Of a stretch of 64,000 nt of DNA, positions 1 to 8,959 are shown piece after piece. Numbering within the stretch: position 1 is the first letter of the stretch; each line of letters begins with the position of its first letter. Source of the DNA: Symbiodinium natans (Eukaryota > Sar > Dinophyceae > Suessiales > Symbiodiniaceae); contig CAJNDS010002177.1 in NCBI GenBank assembly GCA_905221605.1, positions 124,001 through 188,000 on the forward strand, given 5' to 3'. The notes beneath the pieces are model-generated. The model searched no databases. It was not told the origin of the DNA and saw nothing but the letters and a program-made list of their open reading frames with translations. A program made the position numbers and the translations under genes.

Positions 1-1602
1 GTGATTGCTTGCCTCAAGAACCTTTTTGATGTCGCTGAGTTTCTCAGGCATCAGTCTTGCAATGGCCAGAGGAATGCAATTGCCTTGCAGGTGCAGATCC
101 TCGTATGCCACGGGCTCCTCGACGCTCTCTGCTGGCGTCCGACACAGCTGCCGAAAGAGGTAGTGATGTTTCTCGACGATGTTCACCTCGAAGCCAGTCT
201 TTTCCTTGATGGCATCCATGGCCTCTTGGCAGATGTTGCTTATTTCCACCTCTGACGAAAACCTACCAACCCTGACACCGTCGAAATGAAGAGAGAGATG
301 ACCTGGCCGGTGGCGAGATATGCAGTCCGTCCATGCCTCCAGGATGTAATCTTCCACAGAAGTATATAAGTAGTGTAAGGTCGAGGCTTGTGGATTTGCC
401 TTTTCAGGCAAACTCTCAACCGCACTGTAGACTTCACGCATAAGGGAACACGCCGTCCACCGCAAGTAAATGGAGGCCTGCTGTAGTTGCTGCAGGAAAG
501 CAATGCCTCTCTGCGGCGCCGGAATCTGTCCACCAAAGAGAACAGAATGCAGCACTTTCTTCCCCTTCTCGACAGAGAGATTCAGTTTCTCTCGGCAGAC
601 GGCTGATCGGTGCTTCGCACAGGCTTCCATGGTTTCCATCACGCCAGATGGTATGGAATCGTTCACATCGAGTTTCCTCAGCAACTGGTGCAGCACAACA
701 AACACTGAGTTCTCGATGTCCAAGTCGTGTGTGTCCGGACAGAGAAGACATTGTAGTAGGCGAGGCAGTCTCTGCGCGCCTATTCTCGGACCTCTGGCGT
801 AAGCTCTGGTGCGAACTATACCTTGAAAAGTGCGTTCATATGTAATGTCTGCGCTTGCGGGGAGGATGTCAGATCGGGGAGCTGGCTGAATCAGAGAAGA
901 TTGGGAAGCTGGCTCGAAGTGAGAGGGCGAGTCAGGGCCTGACTTTGTCCTGCGTCTCCTCTTAGTCGGCGTAGCGTCCAATACTCGAGCACTGCTCTTA
1001 GAGGGCGAAGCACTCAATGCTTCAGCACGTGGCAGGATTTTACCCAATGTCTTCTCTCGTTGATGAATCTTCTCAATTAAGTTTTCATAGTACGCAATGC
1101 CTTCCAATTTGTCAACAGTTTGACCGCCGGCCTTGCCTTTCTTCTTCAGCTCCTTTGCCCTCTCCTGAAAATATTGCAGCAGACACGCAACGTTCGCTTC
1201 TCTGTCGGCATTGTCCTGAATGTACTTCCTCGCAGCCTCAAGGTTGTGGAATTCTGTAAACGTCACGGTCGCAGCCTCGGGTCGTAATGTCAGTATCTCC
1301 GCAAGACTCTTCTTCATGACGAGGCAAGGGAAGGCACTGTCCTTGTACTTCTTGCTGAGGTTGTTCGCTGGCGTGAGGAGGTCGTGGCGCAGAAGAGCCT
1401 CAAACATATCATCCCTAGTCATGTCCTGTGGATGATCTGTCGGCAAACTGAGATACCGCATCATTCCTTTGGTGAACACTGCCTTGTGGTTTTTCATACA
1501 GTGATCAACGAGAGATGCTTGGACCCTCTTGAGTTTTTCAAGCGAAGGTCTCTTTCTTGCTGACTCGTGCTCTCCACCGGCAGCTGGAGATTGGGGTTCA
1601 CC
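1..1602 (-). CDS. Family-A-like (TVpol-like) DNA polymerase region of the giant gene, cut by the window edge
   Basis: A minus frame is open from 1602 to base 1 (about 534 codons) with no stop, so the protein continues outside the window. Three motifs occur in family-A palm order. A motif-A-like DLDIEN lies at 726-709, a motif-B-like segment KKVLHSVLFGG at 561-529, and a motif-C-like LSLHFDGVRV at 297-268. The order and spacing match the polymerase domain of TVpol proteins (transposon/virophage polymerases), where motif C is often F-D-G rather than H-D-E. The N-terminal part is helical and basic, with an RRRRTK stretch near 900-960. Near the edge a GNCIPLAIARL segment (84-52) resembles the nucleophile helix of OTU/papain-like peptidases. 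There is no convincing start codon, so it is probably read through from the helicase exon upstream, which ends in another frame at 1494. The coding frame is clear; the polymerase call is inference from short motifs. Confidence 0.6.
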
Positions 1603-2230
1603 TCATCGGACCGACGTCTCGCTGGCAAGCCGCACGCCTTCCTCATCATGTCTTCAGTCAATGGCTTTGCGGCATATTCCTCGATCAGCTGTCTGCATTC
1701 CTCTCGAGAATGCTTCACTTCGAAGGCATGCTGCAGACGAAGGGCAGCAGCCACGCAGGGGGGACTTCGCAGAAAGTCCTTAAGTTCTTCGTTTTTGCGG
1801 AAATAACCGTCCATGAAGGCGTCTGGATAAACCGCCGCAATGACATTCGGGTCAATGAAGCGAGCCTTTGGCTCCCACACAAATGCCCTGCGATACGCGG
1901 ACTGGAAATTACCTTCAGTAACGCCGCTAAGCGTGAACATGCTGTTGACCTCGTACCTGAGCCAGCATACCAGTTCGATCATTCGGGTGGACATTCCGTA
2001 GGGGGGCCGGCCAGCAATGCCATCTGCGGAACAGGCTTTCTTGAAAAGGTCTTCTCGCATCTTTCTGTTTGTTTCGGGCTTCTCCTGGGCTGTCAGGATG
2101 AAGCAACCAGCGCATTGCGACACCTGTTTCCTCATCTCTTCCTCGTTGTACCATATGGTGGGATCAATGAACTGATGATTGGGGCCGTACACCGCGTCCA
2201 AGTGGCCGCTGTAGAGCGACTGGCCCACAC
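1494..2230 (-). CDS. SF3 helicase exon (Walker A to arginine finger)
   Basis: The exon begins at 2230 after an AG acceptor and ends at a stop at 1494. Joined to the exon at 2350-2434 it gives a Walker A of the form GVSPGGVGQS, with Gln where the P-loop Lys is usual. About 40 residues on is a hydrophobic strand ending in Q-E (FILTAQE), a Walker-B-like position. An R-E-D-L-F-K-K helix and then a Y-R-R-A-F-V segment at the sensor/arginine-finger position follow, and then a helical tail (ELKDFL, AALRLQHAFE) like the C-terminal part of D5/TVpol helicases. SF3 helicases form ring hexamers that unwind DNA ahead of the replicating polymerase. The last part overlaps the polymerase frame, so the product probably changes frame between 1602 and 1494, by a 1-nt loss, an unseen intron or -1 frameshifting. 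The helicase call rests on motif order. Confidence 0.65.
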
Positions 2231-2349
2231 CTGCAGACGGAGCGTGTCAAAGCCGACTGCATGGACAGGGCAACGTGCTAAATATATCCCGCAAGATTAC
2301 AACCATCCACAATCCACGCTTGCCTTAGCTAGCCCTGTACCAGTCGCGC
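2231..2349 (-). other. Deduced intron, 119 nt, GC-AG, splitting the Walker A motif
   Basis: The donor GC is at 2349-2348 and the acceptor AG at 2232-2231, with the next exon starting in G (AG|G). Removal joins ...SPG(G) to VGQS in phase and restores a P-loop. Unspliced, the upstream frame meets a stop about 40 nt inside the intron region. Confidence 0.65.
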
Positions 2350-2434
2350 CTCCCGGGCTGACACCGATAAAGCATCGAACAATGTTTTCGCCGCGCTTTG
2401 CCAGAGCGATGGCTGCTTGGTTGCAGGCGAACAC
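2350..2434 (-). CDS. Short helicase exon (85 nt) leading into the P-loop
   Basis: This 85-nt exon gives 28 codons plus one base. It encodes a helix (ACNQAAIALAKRGEN), then a strand (IVRCFIGVS) and P-G-G, the typical strand leading into a P-loop. It is bounded by an AG acceptor at 2436-2435 and a GC donor. Its phases (0 in, 1 out) match both neighbours exactly. I found it by reading the minus strand between the two larger coding blocks; it is too short to appear as a stand-alone gene. Confidence 0.6.
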
Positions 2435-2595
2435 CTGAGCTGTTTCCAAGATTCTGTTGGGCTAGTACACCAATAAACAACAAACAACCGTATTTGTCTT
2501 CTACGGTAGACAGGTGCGGTTGCCTACACGCACTAACAAAGCGAGTGCCTATAGGCAGGTTTATAAACCACCACTGCCGGTAGGAGCGGAGGGGC
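2435..2595 (-). other. Deduced intron, 161 nt, GC-AG
   Basis: The donor GC follows a GAT codon (2598-2596), and the acceptor AG at 2436-2435 is followed by GTG. Splicing turns ...FWLNND into ...FWLNNDVFACNQ, a smooth helix. The unspliced frame runs into a proline-rich tail and stops at 2533. Confidence 0.6.
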
Positions 2596-5044
2596 ATCGT
2601 TGTTCAGCCAAAAGGTTTCCGAGTAGAAGCGCTGCAGGGATTCTTGAGCGCGCAGCAGCACAGGGTCGTCCAAGGTGTAGTTCAGGAGTGGATGCGGGAT
2701 GTGCACGTAGATGTTATCCTCTGGCACTCCTCTTGCCGGCGTCACGTTCTGGCCCGGCGCCTGGTCGTAAAGAAAAGCGCAGTCCGTGTAGGAGATGCCC
2801 GCGGATCGCATCTGTGGGGTATCGCACCACTCCACAACAAGGCTGAAGAACTTGTCTCGTAAGAGCTCGTTCTGCATGCTGTAACCAGCCTTCGTTAGTG
2901 CGTCCGCTAGCCCTTGGCATCGACCAGCTGATGCCGCCACGGCAACCGGCTCTTGTTCGCCTGGCTCTGCGTTTTCCCGAGCCCGCCCCCTGCTGGCGCC
3001 AGCCCCACGGGGAATATGTCCGAAAGCCGCATCCTCACATTCATTTAGAAGTTGCCTGGCAGAGTTGTTCACGGCTTCCAGCAGGTCCTGGACGACGTTC
3101 AAGACATCCTCGTCGGTGGTGAGCTTCGCGCCCCCCATCTGCCTGAAAAGACCTTCCAGCTGCACGAAGAAGCGCTTGCAGCGAGCCAGTGTTCCTTGGG
3201 GCGGAACACCTTTGTGAAGCGCGAAAGCTCCAAGATGGAAAAAATACAAGTTGCCATCGTGGCAGCGCATGAATTGTTCTCCCTCGATAATCCATAGAAG
3301 CACGACCAGTTCTCGCAGATGGAGGTCAGTCAGTCGAAGTCTGTAGACCGTGATGGCACCTGTGACAACTCTGACTAAGCTCTCCTCCATTCGAGGAAAT
3401 TTTCGCAAGATGGTCTGTCGTATTTGTGCCACTTTAGAGGGAATGCTTGGCTCCTCGACGCCGATCAGAAGAGGCACTTCTGCCAAGGAAGCATCAGCGG
3501 CCTCGTACAGGCTGCTGAAAAAATTCTGAAACTCGTTCATGGTGCTGTCTGCGCCAGGCAGCAAGCGTCTCTTTCTAGCCTGCTGCAATCTAGAATCTCC
3601 TGCCCCTGTGTCCAGATCGAGATCGAGAGAATCTTCCAGGTGATGTTCCAGTTCGATTTCAACTTCGTCCGGCACTCGAAAAGTGTTCTCCCTGGCTACC
3701 AAGCGTGCGTCAGCCCGGCTCTCATCATCTTCGACTACTTCTTGGCCTACCTCAGGGAAAGAATTCGAAGCCTGGCTCGCGCCTCCCAATCGATCTTCAC
3801 ACCAAGCATGTAACATGTCCTTGGTTTCTCGCTCCATCCTGGGCACCTCGTCCACAAAGGGAGTTGGGAAGTGCTCCGGATGACAGCAAACGACCAGCAT
3901 GCGAGAAACTCTGAGGCCATAGTATTTCTCCAACAAGTGCCGATAAACGTTGAGTTGGAGACGATAATGCATCCCCGTGCAGTCTGGAATGTGGGCCAGT
4001 GGTGGACGCATGCGCTCGAAGGAGGTGAATTTGCCGGGCAGCCCTGCGGTGCGCTTCCAGTCGACAAGAATAAGCCTCCCATCAGGTGATTGCGCGCAGA
4101 AATCAATGGACCCAGCAATTTTTTCTTCTTCACCGTATATGGTCCACTCTGTCCGCAAGGCTTTGGATGTGCCAGCTATGCCGTGCAGGAATGTCTGCAG
4201 CATCCTGACTTCAGGAGAGGTGGCGGGCACTGGCTGACCGTTGATGAAGGCCTCGAATAGGTAGTGCATGTACGTGCCGTAGTGCGCTGCTTGCCTTCCA
4301 CCATCTGCCCACATGTCCTTGATTTCTTGCGGAGACAAGGAGAGCTGCGTGATTTCGTGAGAGATGTCCGCGTAGTCCGACACCCCACGCAGAACATTGC
4401 AGATACTGACATCATCTCTTGGATTGCCGGCGTACAAATCCAAGAGCCCGGGACACAGAATTCGAAGCCGTGTCATCACTGCGAAAGACACGTCGCGCTT
4501 CAGGTACCCGGCTCGCGGCCAGTTGCGACCTTGCATCATCTTCGCAATGACCAAGTCTGGCTGAAAGGGCTCCGAGAAAGCATGGATCATGCTGGTCACT
4601 GACCCATGCGTCTGTACTCCTTCGATGTAGTACGTGTGATCCGACGCTTGAAAGCGGATCGCAAAATCGCGTGGATGTGCTCGCAATGTCTTGAGTACAT
4701 CCACGTCCGCTGCGTTGCCAGGCTCGAAGGCCGATGGCGTGGAAGGACAGGTCCATGCGCTGGGCTGCAATAATTTCGGCAAGAAGCCTTCCATAGAAGC
4801 TAGTCTGGTAGCCTTCCGCTCGTACGCTGCCAGCCTGGACTCCTGCAGGCGCCTCTTCTGTGAGGCATCCAAGGAGCTGCCCGTAGATCCTCCCAGGCAG
4901 TCGGCTAGCTGCACAAGCCCGCACGTGGGACACGGTTCCCGAGGGCCACGCTGTGCGTGATAACGGCATGCCCATGAGCAGCATTCCCAGCAGACTAGCC
5001 AGTCACGGGAGCTGATGGACTCCTCGTGTCCGCAGACGCAGCAC
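2596..5044 (-). CDS. Exon with second zinc finger, PD-(D/E)XK nuclease and helicase N-terminal region
   Basis: The exon starts at 5044 (AG|G acceptor) and ends in phase 0 at 2596 (816 codons plus one base). Residues encoded at 5043-4921 form a zinc finger C-x2-C-x13-C-x2-C-x4-C-x2-H-x8-C-x2-C. About 200 codons on are the landmarks of a RecB/Cas4-type PD-(D/E)XK nuclease: a G-T-x2-H-x4-E helix (near 4,277-4,250), an upstream E-W pair, a GSID strand (Asp at about 4,104), a VDWK strand (D-x-K, near 4,060), and a Q-x3-Y helix (near 3,957). Such domains cut or resect DNA. The rest is an acidic linker and a mostly helical region leading to the helicase P-loop in the next exons. The nuclease motifs are all present, so it may be active. 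The nuclease call is firm; its role in replication or transposition is inference. Confidence 0.75.
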
Positions 5045-5142
5045 CTCCGAAGGGATCTTTTTGTTAGAGTTGCATATATGAGTTCAAAAGTTTCAATTCA
5101 CAATTTCACAATTAGCTCAACAAACCAAGTCCAACAGCCCGC
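5045..5142 (-). other. Deduced intron, 98 nt, GC-AG, joining two apparent genes
   Basis: The donor GC is at 5142-5141 within an AG|GC context and the acceptor AG is at 5046-5045. Splicing bypasses the stop at 5112-5114 and places a Cys-rich block directly after the second lectin-like domain. The result mirrors the first module, down to identical Cys/His spacing, which is the best evidence that the intron is real. Confidence 0.65.
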
Positions 5143-7258
5143 CTCGCCAATGTCTCGGGATCGATGGGGGAAAGCAGCGGAGTCAAAGTAGGCTTCTCCG
5201 GAGCAGAGCGTCTTGAGATAACCCAGACGAACGTCGAGGAAAACGCACCAGGCATATCAGCAAATCCTGGTTCCAGGCGAGCAGTGCCGACTTTCTGTTG
5301 GTTGATGTATAAAGTCGTGCGATGCGTCGACCAGACGAAGTAAAATTCATTGGCGAAGCCAGGCGGATTCAGTGTGCTGTTGACGACGTTCGATGGAAAT
5401 GGTTGCACAGGGGTTCCACTGAGCCCGGCCGAAAGCTCACAGGAACTTGTGTAGGGGTTGGTGATTCTGATAAACGACCGCTGCGCAGACGCGAGCGCCT
5501 TGGCGCCAATGTACACACTTGCCACGGTAAGCGGCATAGTCAGTGAAAACCTCACTGCCCCAAAGAGAGGATGCTTGGATTCCCAACCTGTGAACTCGTT
5601 GCCCAGAAAGTTCTCAAGTCTTTCTGAGTACCAGTGAATGATTCCGCGGCGAGGAACGCGATCCAGGTGAACAAGTTGCGGGATCTCCATTGTAAGAGAA
5701 GCTGCCTGGTCGAAAAATTTGGCTGCGCTCCGAACTGCTTCGGGAGCATTCGTCAGGGGAGGCACGACCAGGTTGATGTGTTTGCCGCGCCAATAGTTTC
5801 TGTCGAGAACGATGTCTCGCAGTTCGCAGCAGCAGCACGCCAAGCAATAGATGTCATCGTAATCGTCGAAGAAGCTTGGAATGGCCCTCAATATATCATT
5901 TGTGATTTCACCGCCACCTAAAACATCCTCATCGAATTCCCGTGCCGACAGGTGCGGGTGCTGGGCACCGCCCATGTAGTCGTCACGCTCACCACCACCT
6001 AAAAGATTCTGATCCGGCGCTCGCTGCTGCTGGGATCTGCCTCTTTCCAGTCCACCAATAACGACCTGAAGCTGCACGGCTACCAGGGAAGCTTCCAGGC
6101 GCCATTCCTCGAGGCCACCCTGAAATTCAGCCGGGTGCAACAGTCCCGCTATAAAATCCCGCTGCCGCTCGGGCACTTTGCGAGCCAGTGCGTGCATGAA
6201 CTGGAAAAGAAGCAAATGTTGCCTTTGATCCAACATGTCCAGCAAGGTGCGCGCCCTGTATAGTAAGCGCTCCCATCTGCGCTTGCTCATGGCCATGCGC
6301 TCTTGCGGGGCCGGCACCAAGTCCACCAGATGTGGGAGCTCTGCCAGACACTCGGAGTGAGGCACCAGTATGCCGCGCACGACCTGTTGCCACTTGTCCT
6401 CCTCGCCATCAGTAAGTCCTGCTTGCAGCTCGTGCCAAAATTCCCTGGCCGACACATGCGAACCACCGACAAAGTCGTCCAGTTCCGCGAGACCGCAGAC
6501 ATCGCAGAGTCTGAAAGGCGTGTGTTCCACGTGGCTGCGGCAGATCCAGTTGTGGCAACGGGGGCAGATTGCCCACAGCTGGGAGACCACGCCACGCGTG
6601 CCGCGACACAAGCTGCATCGAATGGCTGCATCTCTGTTGATGCCTGCAGGCAAGGGCGTGACAACGAGATCATCTTGCCTTAGCTGTCTCTGTCCAAAGG
6701 CCCAGATGTAAACGTTGGCAAAGGTTGGAGCTGCTCTTGCCATCGAGTCCACTGGGAGGCCAGCGATGATGGTCTGACCATCTTTGCAAAGACGAAAAAG
6801 TCTGTCGGTCCAGCGTACATCCAAAGTGTGCCGAGCTCCGGCCTGGATGCCGTGACAGCTTGCGGCAAAATGCGGGATGATCGGCCGGTCGCTCACTCCG
6901 AATGCCCAGGTGATGTCCGACCTGTGCAGGTTGGTAGCACGAACGAACGTTTGCCGGCTTCCTCTGGGCTCCTTCACGCCGATGTAAAGGCCAGTGACAT
7001 TGCAAGAGATCGTCAATTCCAATCTCGCGGAGCCCAAGAGCGGATGCACGGACCATGCGCCCATCATGTAGCCGGGCTGCCTTGGGATTGGCCTGACCCT
7101 GTCAATGTGCCACCTCAGGACAGCTTGGTGCGGCAACGTGTCCAAAGAAATGAGCTGGAAAATGTTCAAGGACAGCTCACGGCATTCGCGCCATAGATGC
7201 GAAGCCCACCGGAGAACTTGCCCCTGCGCAAACTCCGGGTTGTCGACGCAGATGTCGC
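5143..7258 (-). CDS. Exon with lectin-like domain 1, zinc finger 1, F-box-like helix 2 and lectin-like domain 2
   Basis: The exon is 2,116 nt and phase-consistent at both ends. Lectin-like domain 1 (about 7,157-6,656) and domain 2 (about 5,681-5,177) are clearly duplicates. Both have an L-D-x2-P start, an H-P-L-x-G-x-x-R turn, a Y-I-G strand, and an R-x-T-N segment. Their all-beta pattern suggests a jelly-roll/SPRY-like fold, but I do not recognise the family. Zinc finger 1 (6,617-6,495) has spacing C-x2-C-x13-C-x2-C-x4-C-x2-H-x8-C-x2-C. Between them lies a helical region (6,480-6,000) with repeated L-G-G-G-E motifs. An F-box-like segment (5,897-5,786: IYCLACCCCELRDIV followed by an NYW) precedes lectin 2. 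F-box plus lectin recalls substrate adaptors of SCF ubiquitin ligases; that role is only inference. Confidence 0.7.
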
Positions 7259-7400
7259 CTCAGTGACTTTGCGCCGGGTACGACTTCTGAATGTGTACTT
7301 GGTGAGTAGTCCTGTTAGTATCACAGCAAGATTATGATTTTTTATAGGCATGGGCAAGAAACAGCGCTCAAACGTTCCTCTTCTTCGACTGAGTTGCTTC
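7259..7400 (-). other. Deduced intron, 142 nt, GA-AG
   Basis: The donor GA is at 7400-7399 and the acceptor AG at 7260-7259, with the next exon in G. Splicing in phase joins the F-box-like ...SRLWTG to DICVDNPEF and then lectin-like domain 1, the same order as in the second module. GA donors are rare outside dinoflagellates. Confidence 0.55.
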
Positions 7401-8041
7401 CAGTCCAAAGTCTGCTGTCCCCAACCGCCAGTCGCAGCTCCTGCGAAACGCACGCCAAAACGCGCAGATAATGGGGCGAGAAGAAATACCCCGGCAAGGA
7501 TCGAAGGCATTCCACAGGTAGCGCACCCCCGAGTCTGTCGCCCGCCAGCGCTGAGCTGTCGGCAGAAAGGTTGGCCTCCTGGAATGCACAAACTGCGCGG
7601 TCTCGCAGGATTGCAAGTGCGTGATGCTGCCACTCCGGAGGATAGTCGAAGAACCCGACCTCTTCGTCCCTCCAAAAGTGTGGCAAAGCTCGCTCTGGAG
7701 CTGGCTGAATAAGTTGGTCTAGTTCTTCTGGCAGGTCGTGTGTGGCAAGCTCCGCAATGTGATCTGCGGCGCATGCGTCCAATTGCTTCCCGCCACACGG
7801 GTCCCATTGTTGGGCAGCAGATGACACGCCACGCGCCATTTCTATGGGGACCACAGCAAACACTGCTTCAAAAGATCTTGCAAGGGCTGCCACACTTCCT
7901 TGCTGATTGTCACACGGCCGATGTGACGTGGAGAAGGCGCAGGAGCCATCTTCGTAAACTCGAGCACCAATAAAGTGGTGATCTCGATAAAGCACGTATC
8001 GACCTGGCTCATCCACTGTCGAAGCGCGATGAATGGAATAC
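7401..8041 (-). CDS. Exon with His part of a Cys-protease-like domain and F-box-like helix 1
   Basis: This 641-nt exon starts after AG at 8043-8042. Near its start a GRYVLYRDHHFIGARV segment (His at about 7,980) resembles the catalytic-His strand of papain-fold peptidases (G-x-W/Y-V-x-x-x-x-H-F). Its proposed Cys partner lies in the preceding exon. The middle is acidic and helical. The end (7,521-7,407) is F-box-like: ALPVECLRSLPGYF, then LRVLACVSQELRLAV and a terminal RLW. The frame runs on to a stop at 7342 if unspliced. Exon status is well supported by phase and by the module duplication; the protease and F-box names are tentative. Confidence 0.6.
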
Positions 8042-8120
8042 CTGGGCTGAGTGCAATGTTAAAAAACAGACATCACACACACTGCGTACGAGCAAGTGTG
8101 CTTAAACGGCTTCTTCTGGC
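8042..8120 (-). other. Deduced intron, 79 nt, GC-AG
   Basis: The donor GC at 8120-8119 lies in a GT|GC context and the acceptor AG is at 8043-8042. Phase is conserved (2). Other splice choices at the donor side are possible, because the frame stays open to a stop at 8102. Confidence 0.45.
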
Positions 8121-8259
8121 ACGCGGAGTCGCCCCAGCGGCGCTGCCATGCGGTTGCCGTCCCTGAGTACCAAAAAGGGACCGTTGGATGTGTAGGGCAC
8201 CTTCAGCCCAGTGGAGCGCAGCGCGTCCACGAGACAAGTCTCCTCAAAGCGTTTCTCAC
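8121..8259 (-). CDS. Exon with the Cys part of a Cys-protease-like domain
   Basis: This 139-nt exon is bounded by AG (8261-8260) and a GC donor. It encodes a charged helix start and EETCLVDALRS (Cys codon 8236-8234), like the nucleophile helix of papain/OTU/C39-type peptidases, and then a beta hairpin. Together with the H-H-F segment in the next exon this gives a Cys...His order. It could instead be a degenerate, non-catalytic fold; no Asn/Asp partner can be assigned with confidence. Confidence 0.5.
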
Positions 8260-8365
8260 CTGCAGGGTTGCAGATGCCAGAAACAAGAAGTACCAAGCCA
8301 TGAATGAGGCTATGTTTCGTGAGGCATGTGCTGTCGAGCTCTACTTAACGTGAGTCACACGCGGC

Positions 8366-8463
8366 CTGGCCAGGGAATGCTCATGGGGATCAAAGCCGTT
8401 TTGGCTGAAATCTTCTTGTCTCCAGCAGGACAGGCAAGGATGCGCTGCAGGGACTGCTGCTGC
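8366..8463 (-). CDS. Small exon of the giant gene
   Basis: 98 nt encode a Gln-rich helix (QQQSLQRILACPAG) and a KISAKTALIPMSIPWPG stretch. The end phase (1) with a GC donor at 8365-8364 joins exactly to the exon at 8259 (intron 8365-8260, 106 nt). The 5' boundary (AG at 8465-8464) is less certain, because the gap to the preceding exon would be only about 35-55 nt. Confidence 0.45.
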
Positions 8464-8498
8464 CTGTGGGACGAGAAACATGTAGAGGAAGCCTTTAC

Positions 8499-8580
8499 GC
8501 TGCAATCGCTAGACAAGCCTGCTGAGCATCTTCGTTTTCATCAAACGCAGCTTCTTTGGGCCATTCTTCCTCGACAAATG
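8499..8580 (-). CDS. Small acidic exon of the giant gene
   Basis: The exon begins after AG (8582-8581) and encodes FVEEEWPKEAAFDENED followed by an AQQACLAIA helix. The upstream splice (GC donor 8657-8656, 77-nt intron) is in phase. The downstream end is ambiguous: GT at 8498 or GC/GA a few bases away, all leaving an unusually short intron. Confidence 0.4.
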
Positions 8581-8657
8581 CTGGAGATCGTGAAAGTGAC
8601 AAGTACGTTTAATCACCTGCGAGACTCAGACTAGCAAATGCGTAGTCCTGGGAGCGC

Positions 8658-8946
8658 GCCAGTCTGCATAGACTTTGATCTCGGCCGTGGTCCGGATTCT
8701 GGAGATCACGCCGCAAATCAAGTTGTCGCCTTCACAGTTCAAACACGAAAACATAAGCAACGTGGCATACCCATGCATGCGGTTGGAGAAATATCGTTTC
8801 TCGGAGGCTAAGTGGACATTCGCCGAGAGGCACCACTGGGCTCTGTCACCCAGCTTCATTCCGCAGTGTCGAAAGCTACGCCCTGGACGTCCAGCATAGG
8901 TAAACCGGTATACCCGTATGTGCTGCCACACATGTTCCAAGTCTAT
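8658..8946 (-). CDS. Exon of the giant gene, conserved-looking beta-rich segment
   Basis: 289 nt are open on the minus strand. They start near an AG at 8948-8947 and end before a GC donor (8657-8656) in phase 1. The encoded segment (HVWQHIRVYRFTYAGRPGR, then a Cys/Gly-rich part with RAQWCLSANVHL and YFSNRMHGYATLL) has the alternating pattern of a folded beta-rich domain. I do not recognise the family. Confidence 0.5.
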
Positions 8947-8959
8947 CTGCCCGGAATTA

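Noticed and set aside
1557-2438. 293-codon plus-strand frame opposite the helicase exon
   Set aside because: The minus strand carries helicase motifs and phase-consistent splicing; the plus frame has no motif.
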